64,000 nucleotides of DNA from Acanthosepion esculentum (GCA_964036315.1 OZ038508.1:47131196-47195195), one strand, 5' to 3'. Shown: positions 10,528 to 21,215, counted from the stretch's first letter. Made by a program: numbers and translations. Notes: generated by a model from the letters alone, not told the origin.

Positions 10528-10602
10528 ATGGCTGAATTCCTTCCGGACAGATTTCGAACACCACGGAACTATAAGGCTTTTCACAAAAGAAAAAAAAGAT
10601 AA
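10528..10602 (+). CDS. Possible 24-residue small ORF (speculative)
   Basis: ATG in a good context (CCAAGATGG), encoding MAEFLPDRFRTPRNYKAFHK followed by RKKR and a stop. The start has a purine at -3 and G at +4, and an inverted CCAAT-like box lies about 35 bases upstream. No homology was recognised, no splice donor is obvious within the frame, and an ORF of this length is expected by chance. It could be a 5' exon, a small ORF or nothing. Confidence 0.12.
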   Translation: MAEFLPDRFRTPRNYKAFHKRKKR

Positions 10603-10978
10603 AAATGAAAGAGAATAACATTGTTTATCTTTAAGGTTGGATATATTTTAATATTCTTATATTTATTATTATGGGAAATAGTTATTTGGAAATATCTAGT
10701 AAATTTTTTCCTTTTTTATTGACATTAATCGATTGTATAAAAATGCTGGTTAATGACATTTGTTTGCTTGTTTTCAAAATCCTTGTACACACGATGTGCT
10801 TGAAGAAGAGCCACTTTGTCGGTCATATAATTGGCAGTAGATCGAGATTTTAGAAAATGGTTAGACGTTGCGATGAAGAGAAAATAAATGGAAAAAAAAC
10901 TAATTAAGATGTGTTATAAATGGTGCTTTTGTTGGAACGAACGCAAACAGATAACGACCAAGCAAATAGACTATTCCT

Positions 10979-10980
<2 letters not shown>
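10603..10980. other. No recognisable feature
   Basis: AT-rich sequence; a 60-residue open frame at 10671-10853 shows no recognisable domain. Confidence 0.5.

Positions 10981-10981
<1 letters not shown>

Positions 10982-11038
<57 letters not shown>
10982..11038. repeat. (CT)n microsatellite
   Basis: Near-pure CT run of about 55 bases. Confidence 0.95.
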
Positions 11039-11041
<3 letters not shown>

Positions 11042-11312
11042 ATTTTTCAATTCTAGGTCTGTCTATCACTCTCTCTATTGATCGCGATTCTTTGTATCAT
11101 AACCTTCTTCCAGCCACATTCATGAAATATTTCTTAATTGTTATCATTCTAAATTTGCTCTAGGATCCCAGTAGAGGCGAAGAGACCTATCAGCAAAAAT
11201 GAGACGACACTATCGACAAAGATGATACTGTTTAACCTCGCAAAATTATAAATGTAGCGAGGTTAAAATAAAGTATAGATCCCATTTTTTTGTCTTTAAC
11301 TTTTTCAAGAGC

Positions 11313-11314
<2 letters not shown>

Positions 11315-11349
<35 letters not shown>
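11315..11349. repeat. (AT)n microsatellite
   Basis: Short pure AT array. Confidence 0.95.
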
Positions 11350-11354
<5 letters not shown>

Positions 11355-11576
11355 ATTAATTGATTTAAAATATGTTTTTTTTCGCTACACAGTGATAACC
11401 ATGTTTCAAAAATGGAAGCTAAAGCCTTTGAATTTAATTTTGTTAATAAATTAAAGAATTTGTTCCATTTCCTCGTCAATCGAATTTTGGAGTAACTTAT
11501 TTTTTGTAAATTTACGGTTTTAAAGGCACGGCAAAGATTCATAATTGAAGGACAAGGGGTGGTAGTGTGTTCTTTC

Positions 11577-11579
<3 letters not shown>

Positions 11580-11646
<67 letters not shown>
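11580..11646. repeat. (AT)n microsatellite
   Basis: Pure AT array. Confidence 0.97.
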
Positions 11647-11648
<2 letters not shown>

Positions 11649-11764
11649 CGCTTAGTAACGTTTATATATTAAAAATGAAGAGAGAAAGCAAAAGCTTTTT
11701 TGCTTGTAATGTGTATTATTTAAAAATATATATATTATGCTTTATTTTCCATAATTTTGCAACA

Positions 11765-11794
11765 CGAGTTTCAGGTCTCAAGACCTTCTTCAGG
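11765..11794 (-). other. CUGARGA-hairpin-GAAA motif, copy 2
   Basis: On the minus strand CCTGAAGA is followed by a perfect five-pair stem AGGTC-TTGA-GACCT and then GAAACTCG. This is the tightest of the motifs: stem II follows the conserved A directly, as in the hammerhead core. Stems I and III were not found. Confidence 0.6.
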
Positions 11795-11894
11795 TAAACA
11801 GTGGTTATTTCCACATATTATTAAAATGAATTAATTTTCCTTATGTTTTTCGATCTTAAACATTCAATGTTATGCATTCTGTTTTCGTGTAGTA

Positions 11895-11895
<1 letters not shown>

Positions 11896-11949
<54 letters not shown>

Positions 11950-11979
11950 CGCACGCACACATACACACACACACACACA
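11896..11979. repeat. (AT)n(CA)n compound microsatellite
   Basis: AT array to 11945, then CA-rich repeats. Confidence 0.95.
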
Positions 11980-11999
11980 TATATATCATAATAATAATA

Positions 12000-12445
12000 A
12001 TAATAGCTGACCACTCGTATTCGAGGATACACGTTTACTAGGGCATCTAGCCAATCCCTATTACAGGCCCTCGCTCAGACACAATTGTATTTGCTCAACA
12101 CCCACAGATCCCATCAGTGATTTATACTGCTACTATGCTGAGCAGACGTTAGTTACAGTTTCCGGGAGAGACTGTGTCATTTAGCGTAATCAACAGTTTG
12201 AAGATGCCAGCACTCTCAAACACCCCGACACGATGAATCGTGGCTTCATGCTGGCTATCGACGGACTATAAGAATTCCGTCTACATTCACAAGGCTTGGG
12301 TCAACATGTGATATGGTTTTCAGTCACTTTCCAAAAGTGCTGCACGCTGGGATTAATCTCGATCCAGTCGATAATATCAGGATGTCGCCTTCCTGACAAA
12401 TCGACCATGGTCAGAAAGCGAACATTCTAACCACTCGCCCATATA
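12000..12445 (-). mobile_element. tRNA-derived SINE, family S5, with (ATT)n tail
   Basis: On the minus strand the head is GGGCGAGTGGTTAGAATGTT (box A-like) and GGATCGAGATTAATCC (box B-like). A body of about 330 bases follows, ending in GTGGTCAGC and a (TAT)n/(ATT)n tail at 11985-12005. The head-body-simple-repeat layout is that of a SINE. No second copy was found in this window. Confidence 0.6.
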
Positions 12446-12904
12446 TATAGTATAGTATTGCCAAATATTAAAGAACGAAATTTTAAAATTCGGTTCCAAC
12501 TTTTCAAATGACTGATTCCAAATTATGAGATGTTCTATGAAATATAATAGTGATTGTAATAAATGAAAATGTTTAGGTGCTAAGAAAAACGCTGATATCT
12601 AACCCTTCACTTTAATGTAGACATACGCAATCATGGGTTAATTCTTCGTGTAAGAATAAACTTGTCCAATTGTTAGATTAAGTTTGAACCATTGCATCTT
12701 AGAAATCATTAAAGATATCTCACTGAAATATTCTGTGGTTTTTATAAGACTATTGAATTCTAATTTGAGCAATAAGATTGGCTAATTACTCTCTAAGCTT
12801 AACAGAAGAATCGTGAAGAAATTGATCATAAACGAAAATGATATATTCATCATTAATTAATATTAGCTAAGGATCGGAAGCTCATAAACGATTGAAATAA
12901 AATT

Positions 12905-12905
<1 letters not shown>
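12446..12905. other. No recognisable feature
   Basis: AT-rich single-copy-looking sequence. Confidence 0.5.

Positions 12906-12960
<55 letters not shown>
12906..12960. repeat. (AT)n microsatellite
   Basis: Pure AT array directly abutting a solo-LTR candidate. Confidence 0.97.
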
Positions 12961-12966
<6 letters not shown>

Positions 12967-13122
12967 GGATTCCGGGAAGGGAATCCTGCACAAATAAATA
13001 AACAACGCCAGTAACTGAAATAGGAAAATAAGTGTAAATTTGAAATGAAGATTAGTAGTCTAGGAATGCGGGTTAGTGAAAAGTATATGTACAAATCTCT
13101 GTAAGTGGAGCCGTAATTCTCC

Positions 13123-13214
<92 letters not shown>

Positions 13215-13347
13215 ACTCTACGTATCTCAACCTAGACTTAACGTATCTTTTCGTATCTCTCACCCTGACTCCACGTATCTCCACTCTGTCAGAATAAGTA
13301 TACTTTAGACGAGTCCATCTTGTGTAAAAGGGGAGAGCCCTACTACA
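12961..13347 (-). mobile_element. Solo LTR candidate (related to 43826-44190)
   Basis: On the minus strand it begins TGTAGTAGGGCTCTCCCCTT and ends CGGAATCCACAACA, matching the ends of the LTR at 43826-44190 (GGGGTCTCCCCTTT...GGAATCCACAACA) and sharing the TTTACACAA-ATGGACTC block. TG...CA ends are present. ATATA flanks both sides, but because it lies in (AT)n this target duplication is uninformative. An (AT)n array of about 78 bases has expanded inside it (13135-13212). Confidence 0.7.
13111..13212. repeat. (CT)n(AT)n array inside the LTR
   Basis: Short CT run followed by an AT array with one TCTAT interruption. Confidence 0.95.
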
Positions 13348-13370
13348 ATATATATATATATATATATATA

Positions 13371-13554
13371 CAGTGTAACTTGGATATAAGAGACACGGAT
13401 ATAAGAGAAACCCGGACATAAGATAGATTTTCTCTGGTCCCAAATTAGAGTCTGTGTTAATGTATATATAATAGACCAAACCCGGATATAAGAGAAACCC
13501 AGATATAAGAAACTTCTTCTCTGGTCCCGGCAACTCTCTTATATCCGGGTTAAA

Positions 13555-13557
<3 letters not shown>
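13371..13557. mobile_element. Pogo/Tigger-type MITE, 187 bp
   Basis: The termini are CAGTGTAACTTGGATATAAG and, inverted at the right end, CAGTTTAACCCGGATATAAG. TA flanks both sides, at 13369-13370 and 13558-13559. The inverted repeats extend inward with repeated GGATATAAGAGA modules and a TTCTCTGGTCCC block. CAGT ends with TA duplication are typical of pogo-like elements. There is no coding content. Confidence 0.75.
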
Positions 13558-13617
<60 letters not shown>

Positions 13618-13640
13618 TTATTATTATTATTATTATTATT
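13558..13640. repeat. (AT)n then (ATT)n microsatellite
   Basis: AT array to 13612, then ATT units to 13640. Confidence 0.96.
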
Positions 13641-14360
13641 ACAATTATTCCAGGATGATTTTCCAACTTATACAGGATGATCGCCGCCCTCTCTAACCTT
13701 CAATTTTTCTACCATGTAGTAACAAGTTGTTTCACATATTTCACGTAAGATTTCATTTTAAAGTCTTTTTTACTGATATTTGGACTGTCATAGGTGAAAC
13801 ACCTCTCTTACGTACCAAACGTCTTCTGGATTGAGTTTGATCTTTTTCAAATTGATCTATTTAAATATAGGTTGAAATAATGATCTCTCTTCCTGTTTCG
13901 GCCTCCTGATCCAGTTTTCTTCTCTAATGTTCCCTCTTTTTTAAACACTCACCGTTTTCTTGAGGGTTATCAAATAGACACTGAAGATGGAAACTAGAGT
14001 GTCAATGGTGGTAGAATTACTGAAGGTCTGAATGATCTTTATCCTATTACCACTGGTCAGTTAGGAAGTCAGGGTGGGACTAACTCAAAACAATTTTTAA
14101 CCTGTTCGCTTTTTCGCTGAATAACTCAAAGATTATTTTCATTGATTTTTACGAGAATTGGTGTCAAGATGTCTAAATGTTTTATCTGACAAGCTGGAAA
14201 AAAGAAGCTCAAGTAGTTTAATTAGTTGTAATTAATAAAAATAGGTCGGATTAATAAATTTTAAAATACATTCATTCCTTTCTTTAGATTGATTACGATG
14301 ATTTTGACTGGATGCATTTGTATAGATTTACATATGTATATTCTTGTTGGTATATATGCT
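13641..14360. other. No recognisable feature
   Basis: Mixed AT-rich sequence without recognised elements; stops in all frames. Confidence 0.5.
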
Positions 14361-14362
14361 TA

Positions 14363-15119
14363 CTAGCAGCATGACCCGGCGTTGCCCGTGCTTGATTAAA
14401 AAATCTCTACGACTCATACAGCAATCGCTATCACTTGAGTTAAAATATTTCTGCCCTTCCTTGCCTTTAGAGGAGTGCCCTTTGCCGTGCTGATGTTGCT
14501 ACATGCCTTACTTCTTGCCTATCTCACATTGCCAATTTTTTAAAAGTATATACTAAACATTAAATCTTTTACGAAAAAAGAACTAAACAATGAACACAAA
14601 ACGATCAGCTTTTAAAAAAAGGACTCGTAACTAGAAAAAGCGAATGAAAAAAGAATGTTAACAACAAATTTCTTTTTCACACCCAACCAGCTCTGCGGAA
14701 TCAGAATCAACGTTGAGTTTAAGCAAGCGAATAAGCCATTGGAGTAAAGTGCCATGCAGATTTAAATTTTCCCCACTTGTAACGAATGCAGCTATCGATA
14801 TTTTTTTGCATGCTAGCATGCTAGTCAACATTCATGTCAGCCAGCTGTTGGTTCTAACGCTGCACAGCAGAATCTTCCTGCCTATTCGTGGCAGCCAGCT
14901 ATAGGCTCTCACTCTGGCCAGTAGAAAATAGCCGCAAACTACATGAAAACTGCCGTAGAAGCATGAAAACGTCGATTATTTCCATTATCGATGAGAGTTG
15001 GGAAATAAAATGTCTGTCTTCTCCTTCCTGCATGTCAATTATGGTACAAATACGTCGAAAATTACGACCGTGCATTCGTTACAAACACACACACACACAT
15101 CCTGCCTTTTATAGATAGA
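14363..15119 (-). mobile_element. Helitron-like non-autonomous element (tentative)
   Basis: On the minus strand it starts TCTCTATCTATAAAAGGCAG (preceded by A) and ends GGGCAACGCCGGGTCATGCT then GCTAG followed by T. A 5' TC, a 3' CTAG and insertion between A and T fit Helitron termini. The CAACGCCGGGT end is familiar from invertebrate repeats. A (GT)n expansion lies near the 5' end. The interior has no recognised protein. A different repeat class is possible. Confidence 0.4.
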
Positions 15120-15136
15120 GATCTGTTTGTGTGTGT

Positions 15137-15178
15137 TTTTGCGGTGGTGGTGGTAGTGGTGGTGGTGGTGGTGGTGTA
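15137..15178. repeat. (GGT)n microsatellite
   Basis: About a dozen GGT units with one GTA variant. Confidence 0.9.
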
Positions 15179-15320
15179 GGTACCATATGATGTTGAAAGT
15201 GATTCTGGATTTATGCTTTTAAAAGTCTACTGAGGCACAAAGCATTCTTTCTAAGGAGAAATCGTCACTGTCACTGCATATAGCTAGCGATGTTTTCGAT
15301 TTGATACATATATACATCTT

Positions 15321-15445
15321 GGGCACTTCAACGTGATGTAATGGTTAACTAGCTTGTTTCACTAGATCAATTACGACTGAGTACAGAGATCGATTCTCAC
15401 TGAGTGCTCTTTACTTTCGGCGTCGAGCCACATATAACCTACGAT
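15321..15445 (+). mobile_element. tRNA-derived SINE, family S3
   Basis: Head GGGCACTTCAACGTGATGTA then ATGGTTAACTAGCTTG (box A region), box B-like AGATCGATTCTCACTGAGTG, then CTTTCGGCGTCGAGCCACAT. The same head-body order occurs at 34477-34604 and 55066-55185 on the minus strand, 62548-62675 on the plus, and truncated at 42159-42219. Confidence 0.8.
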
Positions 15446-15699
15446 TTAAAAAATTCCCTTATATATATTTTTTGTGTGTGTCTACACGTGTATTCGTGTT
15501 TAAGAAAAATTATCGATAGTGTGTCTCTGAGCGTGGGTAACTAAATGGACACTCACCCACACACTGTTATTTTTTTCTAAGAAGGAACTGCTATCATCGT
15601 AATAGATACATATGTATTACCCTGCCTTGTTTAGCAATGAACTCCGCCTAGAATCGATAGGTGCCGCTTTATTACGGACTATGAACTTAAAGGGTATAA

Positions 15700-16680
15700 A
15701 GCCACGCTTTCACTTTTGGGTTATGCATGAAGTAGCTACAAGAAGACAGAATGCATGGTCATCTGTAAGATGAAGAGCTCGAAATTCGATTTGCAGGTCG
15801 TGAACACTAAAATCAAGCAGACGCAGAAGTTTCAATATCTGGGAAACGTCATGGCAGAGGACGGTAAGTGCGACACTGAGATTCATAGACATATTGAGAT
15901 GACCCAGGACGCATTCCAAAAGCAGAGCAGAGTATTCTGAGACAGGAGGACTTGTTTGGTAACTGTTGGACTGTTACGTAACATCTCTCCTACATTAGGG
16001 CACCGAATGTTGGACGATGTCCTCAAAGATGAAGACGAAACTCGAAGCGACGGAGATGTGGTTCTACAGAAGGATGCTAAGGATATCACGAGCTGAGCTA
16101 CTGAGCAAACTAGGAGGTCTTAGAGAGGTTTCAAACAAGTAGAAGGCTTATACTTAACATCAAAAAGAGCCAGCTGAAGTTTCTGGGACACATAATGAGG
16201 AAGTAGGGCCCGGGTAATCTGATACTCACGTGTCGAATAGAAGGAAAGAAAGATAAGGGAAAGCAGTGCGTGACATACCTGACGAGGATGACAGAACGTG
16301 GATGACAGAACGTGGTCTGGGGGAGGAATGAGGATGGCAGAACGTGGATGACAGAACGTGGGTGACAGAACGTGGTCTGGGGGAGGAATGAGGATGACAG
16401 AACGTGGATGACAGAACGTGGTCTGGGGGAGGAATGAGGATGACAGAACGTGGATGACAGAACGTGGATGACAGAACGTGGTCTGGGGGAGGAATGAGGA
16501 TGACAGAACGTGGATGACAGAACGTGGTCTGGGGGAGGAATGAGGATGACAGAACGTGGATGACAGAACGTGGTCTGGGGGAGGAAGCCGAGGGAAGGAA
16601 CTTGCTGAGAGCTGCAAGGGATAGAGGGAGGTGCAGAGCTATGATCGCCTACGTCCTGAAAGCACATAAAAAGAAAGAAA
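15700..16680 (+). pseudogene. RTE-like LINE ORF2 C-terminal remnant
   Basis: Successive frames give KKTECMVI, then VNTKIKQTQKFQYLGNVMAE with DGKCDTEIHRHIEMTQDAFQ, then GTECWTM and LEATEMWFYRRMLRI, then QKEPAEVSGT (a shifted LKFLGH). Past an inserted minisatellite it gives LLRAARDRGRCRAMIAYVLK. This order (YLGxxxxxDGxCxxEIxxRI, ECWTMxxxxxxxLEATEMWFYRRMLRI, LLRAxxDRxxWRxMIAxVLK) is the post-catalytic part of endonuclease-reverse transcriptase LINEs abundant in invertebrates. Frameshifts and stops make it dead. The reverse transcriptase catalytic box is not included. Confidence 0.85.
16284..16586. repeat. Minisatellite of 46/60-bp modules inside the LINE
   Basis: Built from a 14-mer GATGACAGAACGTG in runs of 2,3,2,3,2,2, each run followed by the 18-mer GTCTGGGGGAGGAATGAG, the last one ending GGAAGCC. 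In the LINE frame ATGACAGAACGTGGTCTGGG encodes MTERGLG, so the unit is amplified LINE coding sequence. Confidence 0.92.
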
Positions 16681-16689
16681 GAATGAAGT

Positions 16690-17418
16690 AGCGACAACAC
16701 GGGAAAATTTTCCTCTGGGTAGACATATTAGTCCCCGGCCAAGCTGACTACATGACTTCACACGAAAATCTATTACATTTATTTGATTTAAAAAGAAATA
16801 TAGTCTATTAGTAATTATGAGTAAAAATAATATTTTATAATTGTAGTTCAATATAACCTATTCTAACCCAAACACCCGCTTAAAAAAGAATCTTTAAGTA
16901 TACAAGTACGAATTTAACGGAAAAAATGCCGAAAAACTTTTTGTCGTTGATAAAAAAACAAACTGACTACATGCGTTGAACGAATGTCAAAATACGTTGA
17001 AAAATGCACCCCTACCATACCTAGTCTTAACCTCTTTTTCGAATGTAACTCATAATTGATACAATAAGTTAATAGAAATGAACACACTACCGCCCTTGTC
17101 TAAATGATTGTATTTCTCTGTATCCTTGAAAACAAAAAATTATGAATGGTATATACGTTTAAAACTCAGTAAATAAGTTATTCGAAAAATTCGCTGGAAG
17201 ATGAAACAGAACTAATGCTTTCAATCTAATTATATAATTAAATTTGAAGTTTTTAGCTTCGGATTTTGGAACATGGTAATTCCTATGTAGCGAAGAAACC
17301 ATATTTTAAATCAGTTAATTTATAATATTTATGCTTTGTAAATTTACATTGAGCACGGTTTTGTAAAAATAAAAATATCAATAAAAACACCGGATTATAT
17401 ATCTTACTATTCTTTCTT

Positions 17419-17426
<8 letters not shown>
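16690..17426. other. No recognisable feature
   Basis: AT-rich sequence; no recognised repeat or coding. Confidence 0.5.

Positions 17427-17500
<74 letters not shown>
17427..17500. repeat. (AT)n microsatellite
   Basis: Pure AT array joined directly to a fragment of repeat R1. Confidence 0.97.
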
Positions 17501-17504
<4 letters not shown>

Positions 17505-17565
17505 CTACTTATTGTATGAATGATTTATTGTAATATAAATTGAACTGCACCACATATTTGATTTA
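17501..17565 (+). repeat. Repeat R1, terminal fragment
   Basis: AATCTACTT then TGTAATATAAATTGAACTGC then ACCACATA matches the right end of the copy at 27700-28058. Confidence 0.75.
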
Positions 17566-17734
17566 AAAAACTGATCCGACGTGCAAATTTTCGGGATAAC
17601 AACTGAGACATTACTCTATTTATTGTACAATTTAGTTCATGCCACATTGACTGATAAACTGCTACAAGAATAAAAAATCCTCAAATTGCCATATTAGTAA
17701 ACAAAAAACGCACTCTCTTAAATTTTCAAAAAAT

Positions 17735-18094
17735 TCAACCTTAGAGTTGCGACTGCACGCTCCAAAAGTTTGTATCCGTTAACAATAACACATTTAAAAA
17801 GAAAAATATATTTTGATTCGCTTTTAATTTTTCGTCTCGGATGCTACCTGAATTTTACCAAAAACAAAACAATTTCTATGCCTGAAGATGAGTGAATGTA
17901 CAGTTGAAAGTACTTGTGTATTAAAAAAAGACCTTATACAGCTTATCATTTTTAAAAACAATGATCACAAAATTCATCGAGTGATTTGTAGGTTAATGCA
18001 ACTTTAAAATTTTGTTTGCGAAGTGATTTCACCATTTTATATCATTAAATTTACTAATCCACTTTTTGTATCAATGATTCATTGTAATATAAAC
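17735..18094 (+). repeat. Repeat R1, copy with hairpin motif
   Basis: About 360 bases collinear with 27700-28058. Shared blocks are CTGCACGCT, AACAATAACACATTT, CCTGAAGATG...GAAAGTACT, AAAAGACCTTATACA, TTCATCGAGTGATT, and TTTACTAATC near the end. Both copies end at (AT)n. Class unresolved; it may be a Penelope-like or SINE 3' region. Confidence 0.75.
17881..17915 (+). other. CUGARGA-hairpin-GAAA motif, copy 3
   Basis: CCTGAAGATGAGTG, loop, CAGTTGAAAGTACTT. The stem is imperfect here compared with the homologous position at 27825. Confidence 0.5.
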
Positions 18095-18220
<126 letters not shown>

Positions 18221-18259
18221 TATAAGGGATAGACTTACCCTCGTGTGTTGCATTCATTT

Positions 18260-19335
18260 ATTTTTAAAGATCTCGACCGGAAAGTAGCACCTATCCTCTA
18301 CACTTAGATGGCCGTGGCTTTGGTTTGATACGCGTGTGTGTGTGTGTGTGCGTGTGTAAGTACATACTGAAGAGTTCTCGACCAATTTCCCAAAGCAAGT
18401 ATTTTAATGACCAAACGTCAGAATAGTCGTCTTTGGAACTGTTCAATATCGGAAACTTTTCAATATTTGCTGATGGACGAACATAATTAGATATACATCA
18501 TTTTCATTCCGCCATTTGCTACTGAACGGATCGCTGCCTATCTCGGATAACGTTCGTGAAAGAACTCACTTTACGATTGTACCCACTCAGTCGTGTCTAC
18601 TTACTCAGGTATATTAGACCCTATTTTTTTAACATTTCTTTTATATATTTTTTTTCAAAATTCTCTTGAAACTGTTGTCGACATGGGAAAACAATTTTGG
18701 TTGTTAAGTAACTATTCACGCCAATAATAAAAACTAAAAAAGAAAGTAAAAGTAAAAAGTAAAATAATTAGAAAAAAAAGAACACACCACGTGAAAAAGT
18801 GAAGGGTTGTCAGGGAATTAAAGCATCCAACCATTCGACAGTGCACTCATATAATGCCTTGCAATTAAGTTCGGTTTATCGCTTGTTAAAAAAAGCATAT
18901 TTACTTTAAGCAATATCAGAAAATATAATGAAAATTAAGCAAACATTCTAAACCAGTGACCCTGAAAAAGTGCAACCAGGCCGTGAAATGAACTATATTT
19001 ATAAATAGGTTCGAGTTTCGCTGTAAATGATATTACACTGATGTGTATAGAAATTTTATCCTTATTTAAAAAATCAACAAGTGAAATCTTTTTTTTTTTT
19101 AGATACGATAATTTTCATACGACAATCGTTCGTAAAACCCACACTTAAAGAAACTAAAATTCCCAAACCTGCGGTCGTTGTAGCTTAAGTCTTCCAGCAC
19201 CACATCAAACATACCCCAACCAACATAGGGACACTACCAGACAAAAGAAAAGTGCCCATTAGATGCATACACACACAACCACACACACGCACACACATTA
19301 TCATCGCAAAACCAAATAGAAATATCATTCGTATG
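18260..19335. other. No recognised element
   Basis: Mixed AT-rich sequence with a short (GT)n at 18335-18357. No open frame or repeat identified. Confidence 0.45.
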
Positions 19336-19336
19336 A

Positions 19337-19552
19337 CAGTGGTTTCCAAACTTGCTTAAGTTCAGAGCCACTTACGATAAAGTTCTGATGTTTGAGAGCT
19401 GCAAGACATGAACAGAATTTACACATACGTTTTCGATACATACACATTAACATTTCTTATTGATGTTTCAGTTGACAATATTTCGTGGCACACTGAAAAG
19501 GATCCCGCGGCTGACTAGTGTGCCGCGGCACGGCGTTTCAGAATCACTAACC
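19337..19552. mobile_element. hAT-like non-autonomous element (tentative)
   Basis: Left end CAGTGGTTTCCAAACTTGC; right end, inverted, TAGTGATTCTGAAACGCCGT, with GTGCCGCGGCACGG just inside. The CAGTGGTTxxCAAAC end and CCGCGGCAC motif are characteristic of hAT elements. I could not find a matching 8-bp target duplication, so the boundaries are uncertain. Confidence 0.5.
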
Positions 19553-19794
19553 TAGAAAAACAGTTTAAGATTGTAGCGATTGAGGAAGCATCCCCTTGGG
19601 AGACGTTTCCACAATACGAAAACATGGTAATTCGTGGATAATAAAGAACGGGAATCTTCGAGAGTTATGACTGACGACGCTCGGAAAAGGGCTGTGGCAT
19701 TTAACAAAGAATCGAAAATTCGAAACATTCAACTTCCATATGAGAGATTTGAATTTTACTAGTAAACATGTTGAAATAAGATGTAAAAAACGAG

Positions 19795-19878
19795 GTCACA
19801 GACGAAAAGAGCTACAAAGGACAGGAAGATGCGAAGAAACACCATCGCCTACGACCTGAAGGGACACGGCACATAGAA
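19795..19878 (+). pseudogene. RTE-like LINE extreme C-terminus
   Basis: One frame reads RATKDRKMRRNTIAYDLKGH then GT and a stop, matching the LLRAxxDRxxWRxMIAxVLKGHGT end of the family at 15700-16680. About 25 codons remain. Confidence 0.75.
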
Positions 19879-20084
19879 AAATAAAAATAAATTTCGCTTG
19901 TTATCTACAACAAAAATATCAAATTTGGCTTATCTACAAAGAAAGAATACCTACAAATTTTATTTTTGAAGTATATCTACATAGTCTTATACGTATTATA
20001 ACATATATATATAATATAAAGAAAATGCAATTAAAATATTAATTTTTTTCTTTTATTTAGATTCTAGCGATAAATACAATGTAC

Positions 20085-20175
20085 ATTGTTGGATGATTGG
20101 TTGGTTGTACATTTAGTTGGTTTTAGCGGCATATCAATCTCTGTGCGTTATTTAATATCGAAATTTTAAAATTAT
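20085..20175 (+). repeat. Repeat R4, copy 1
   Basis: TTTAGCGGCATATCAATC and GTTATTTAATATCGAAAT match the copies near 62018 and 62165. Confidence 0.6.
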
Positions 20176-20367
20176 TTACGAAATATTTTTATTTTTGGAG
20201 AAAATAATGATTAAGTTATACTCATTAAGCCATAGATGGGAGATAATTGGTGCATTCATACACTTAACCAAGTGTATTTTCGCGTAGGTGAATACAGCGA
20301 ACATAAATGGAATTGCAGCCCGGCTTTCCTATTAATAATTCCTAGCAATTGCACTACTCAAAAATCG

Positions 20368-20496
20368 AAGCATACAGCACCTGCTATTTCCAAGTGTTCA
20401 CCCATCTAGGTACTAACCATGTTTGACATTTCTTAACTTCCATATATAAGTTATACGTATTCACATATATTTAATTAAGCCCCGAGATCACACCGA
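20368..20496 (-). rRNA. 5S rRNA-like relic
   Basis: The plus strand reads GAAGCATACAGCACCTGCTA, TTTCCAAGTGTTCACCCATC and TAGGTACTAACCATGTTTGA. This is a diverged complement of the 3' half of 5S rRNA (normally AAGCCTACAGCACCCGGTAT, then TCCCATCCAAGTACTAACCA). After an AT-rich interruption of about 40 bases, CCGAGATCACACCGA at 20482 resembles the remaining 5S part. It could be a 5S pseudogene or the head of a 5S-derived (SINE3-type) element. It is too diverged to be functional. Confidence 0.55.
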
Positions 20497-20734
20497 CCGA
20501 TACAAAGATTAGAACAACAGTCAGCATGCAAGTAATACAAAAACTGATGAATTCACATCCCAGCTATTCAAACAGAAACTATAGCTATTTACACTATATA
20601 TATTCGGACTACTGTTGTTGGAGTTGTTGGGTACCCTGTGTACTAGTGAGCCAGCTAAAATGAGCTGACTCATTTTATAGTTCACCAATAGAAGGGTTAC
20701 CCATAAGAAGGCAGCCATGTTTTTTCCGAATATG

Positions 20735-20984
20735 CACTGCCAGCCTTTGATGGCTGAACAGTCGAACTCTCTGCCTTCGGGCAGGCAGGAACCTGGACGA
20801 GGCTCCGCCGACGGGCAGAGCCTCGTTCGAGGTGGTAGACTGTCCCTGAACAAGTTTTTACGGGTTCCAATAGGGAATATTTTTTGCCGTGCCTACGGGC
20901 TCGGAAAACCCACGTTAAACCCGGCCTTGTGCCACATGTAACCCTCGTGAGGGGGTGACTAAATATTCACTGCCAGCCTTTGAT
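20735..20984 (+). repeat. GC-richer structured repeat, copy B, with flanking direct repeats
   Basis: CACTGCCAGCCTTTGAT occurs perfectly at 20735-20751 and 20968-20984 (22 bases with one mismatch when extended leftward). Between them lies a GC-richer segment with a perfect stem ACGAGGCT...AGCCTCGT, CTGCCTTCGGGCAG (a hairpin) and CCTACGGGCTCGG, collinear with 7676-7812. The flanking repeats could be a target duplication from retroposition. A T-run at 20880 could act as a pol III stop. No known RNA was recognised. Confidence 0.6.
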
Positions 20985-20989
20985 ATCGA

Positions 20990-21180
20990 AGACTGAAGAA
21001 TTACGAAAAAGCTGGTGGTGGTATTGACGATATAGTCAGATTCAGTAGATTGTCTGATTCGTGAGTGTTAATCTTTAACGTTGTTTCATTGACCAGATTA
21101 CGTACTGCGCTGGATTCTATATTCATAGACTATGGTGAACATGGTCAACAACTGTCCTAATATTTGTTGTTTTTATTACA
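20990..21180. other. No recognisable feature
   Basis: Short spacer without identified elements. Confidence 0.4.
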
Positions 21181-21215
21181 ACGTTTAGGCCGCATTGCCC
21201 TGCGGCCTTCAGCAG
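21181..21215 (-). other. CUGA-hairpin-AAAC motif, copy 4
   Basis: On the minus strand: GCTGAA, a seven-pair stem GGCCGCA...TGCGGCC, then TAAACGTTGT. The GA of the CUGANGA box is absent, so this is the least hammerhead-like copy, but hairpin and 3' flank match copies at 43258 and 56246. Confidence 0.4.

Noticed and set aside
16120..16700. Minus-strand repeat protein with SVIHVLSSSF units
   Set aside because: Antisense of the LINE-derived minisatellite; the sense strand explains the unit.
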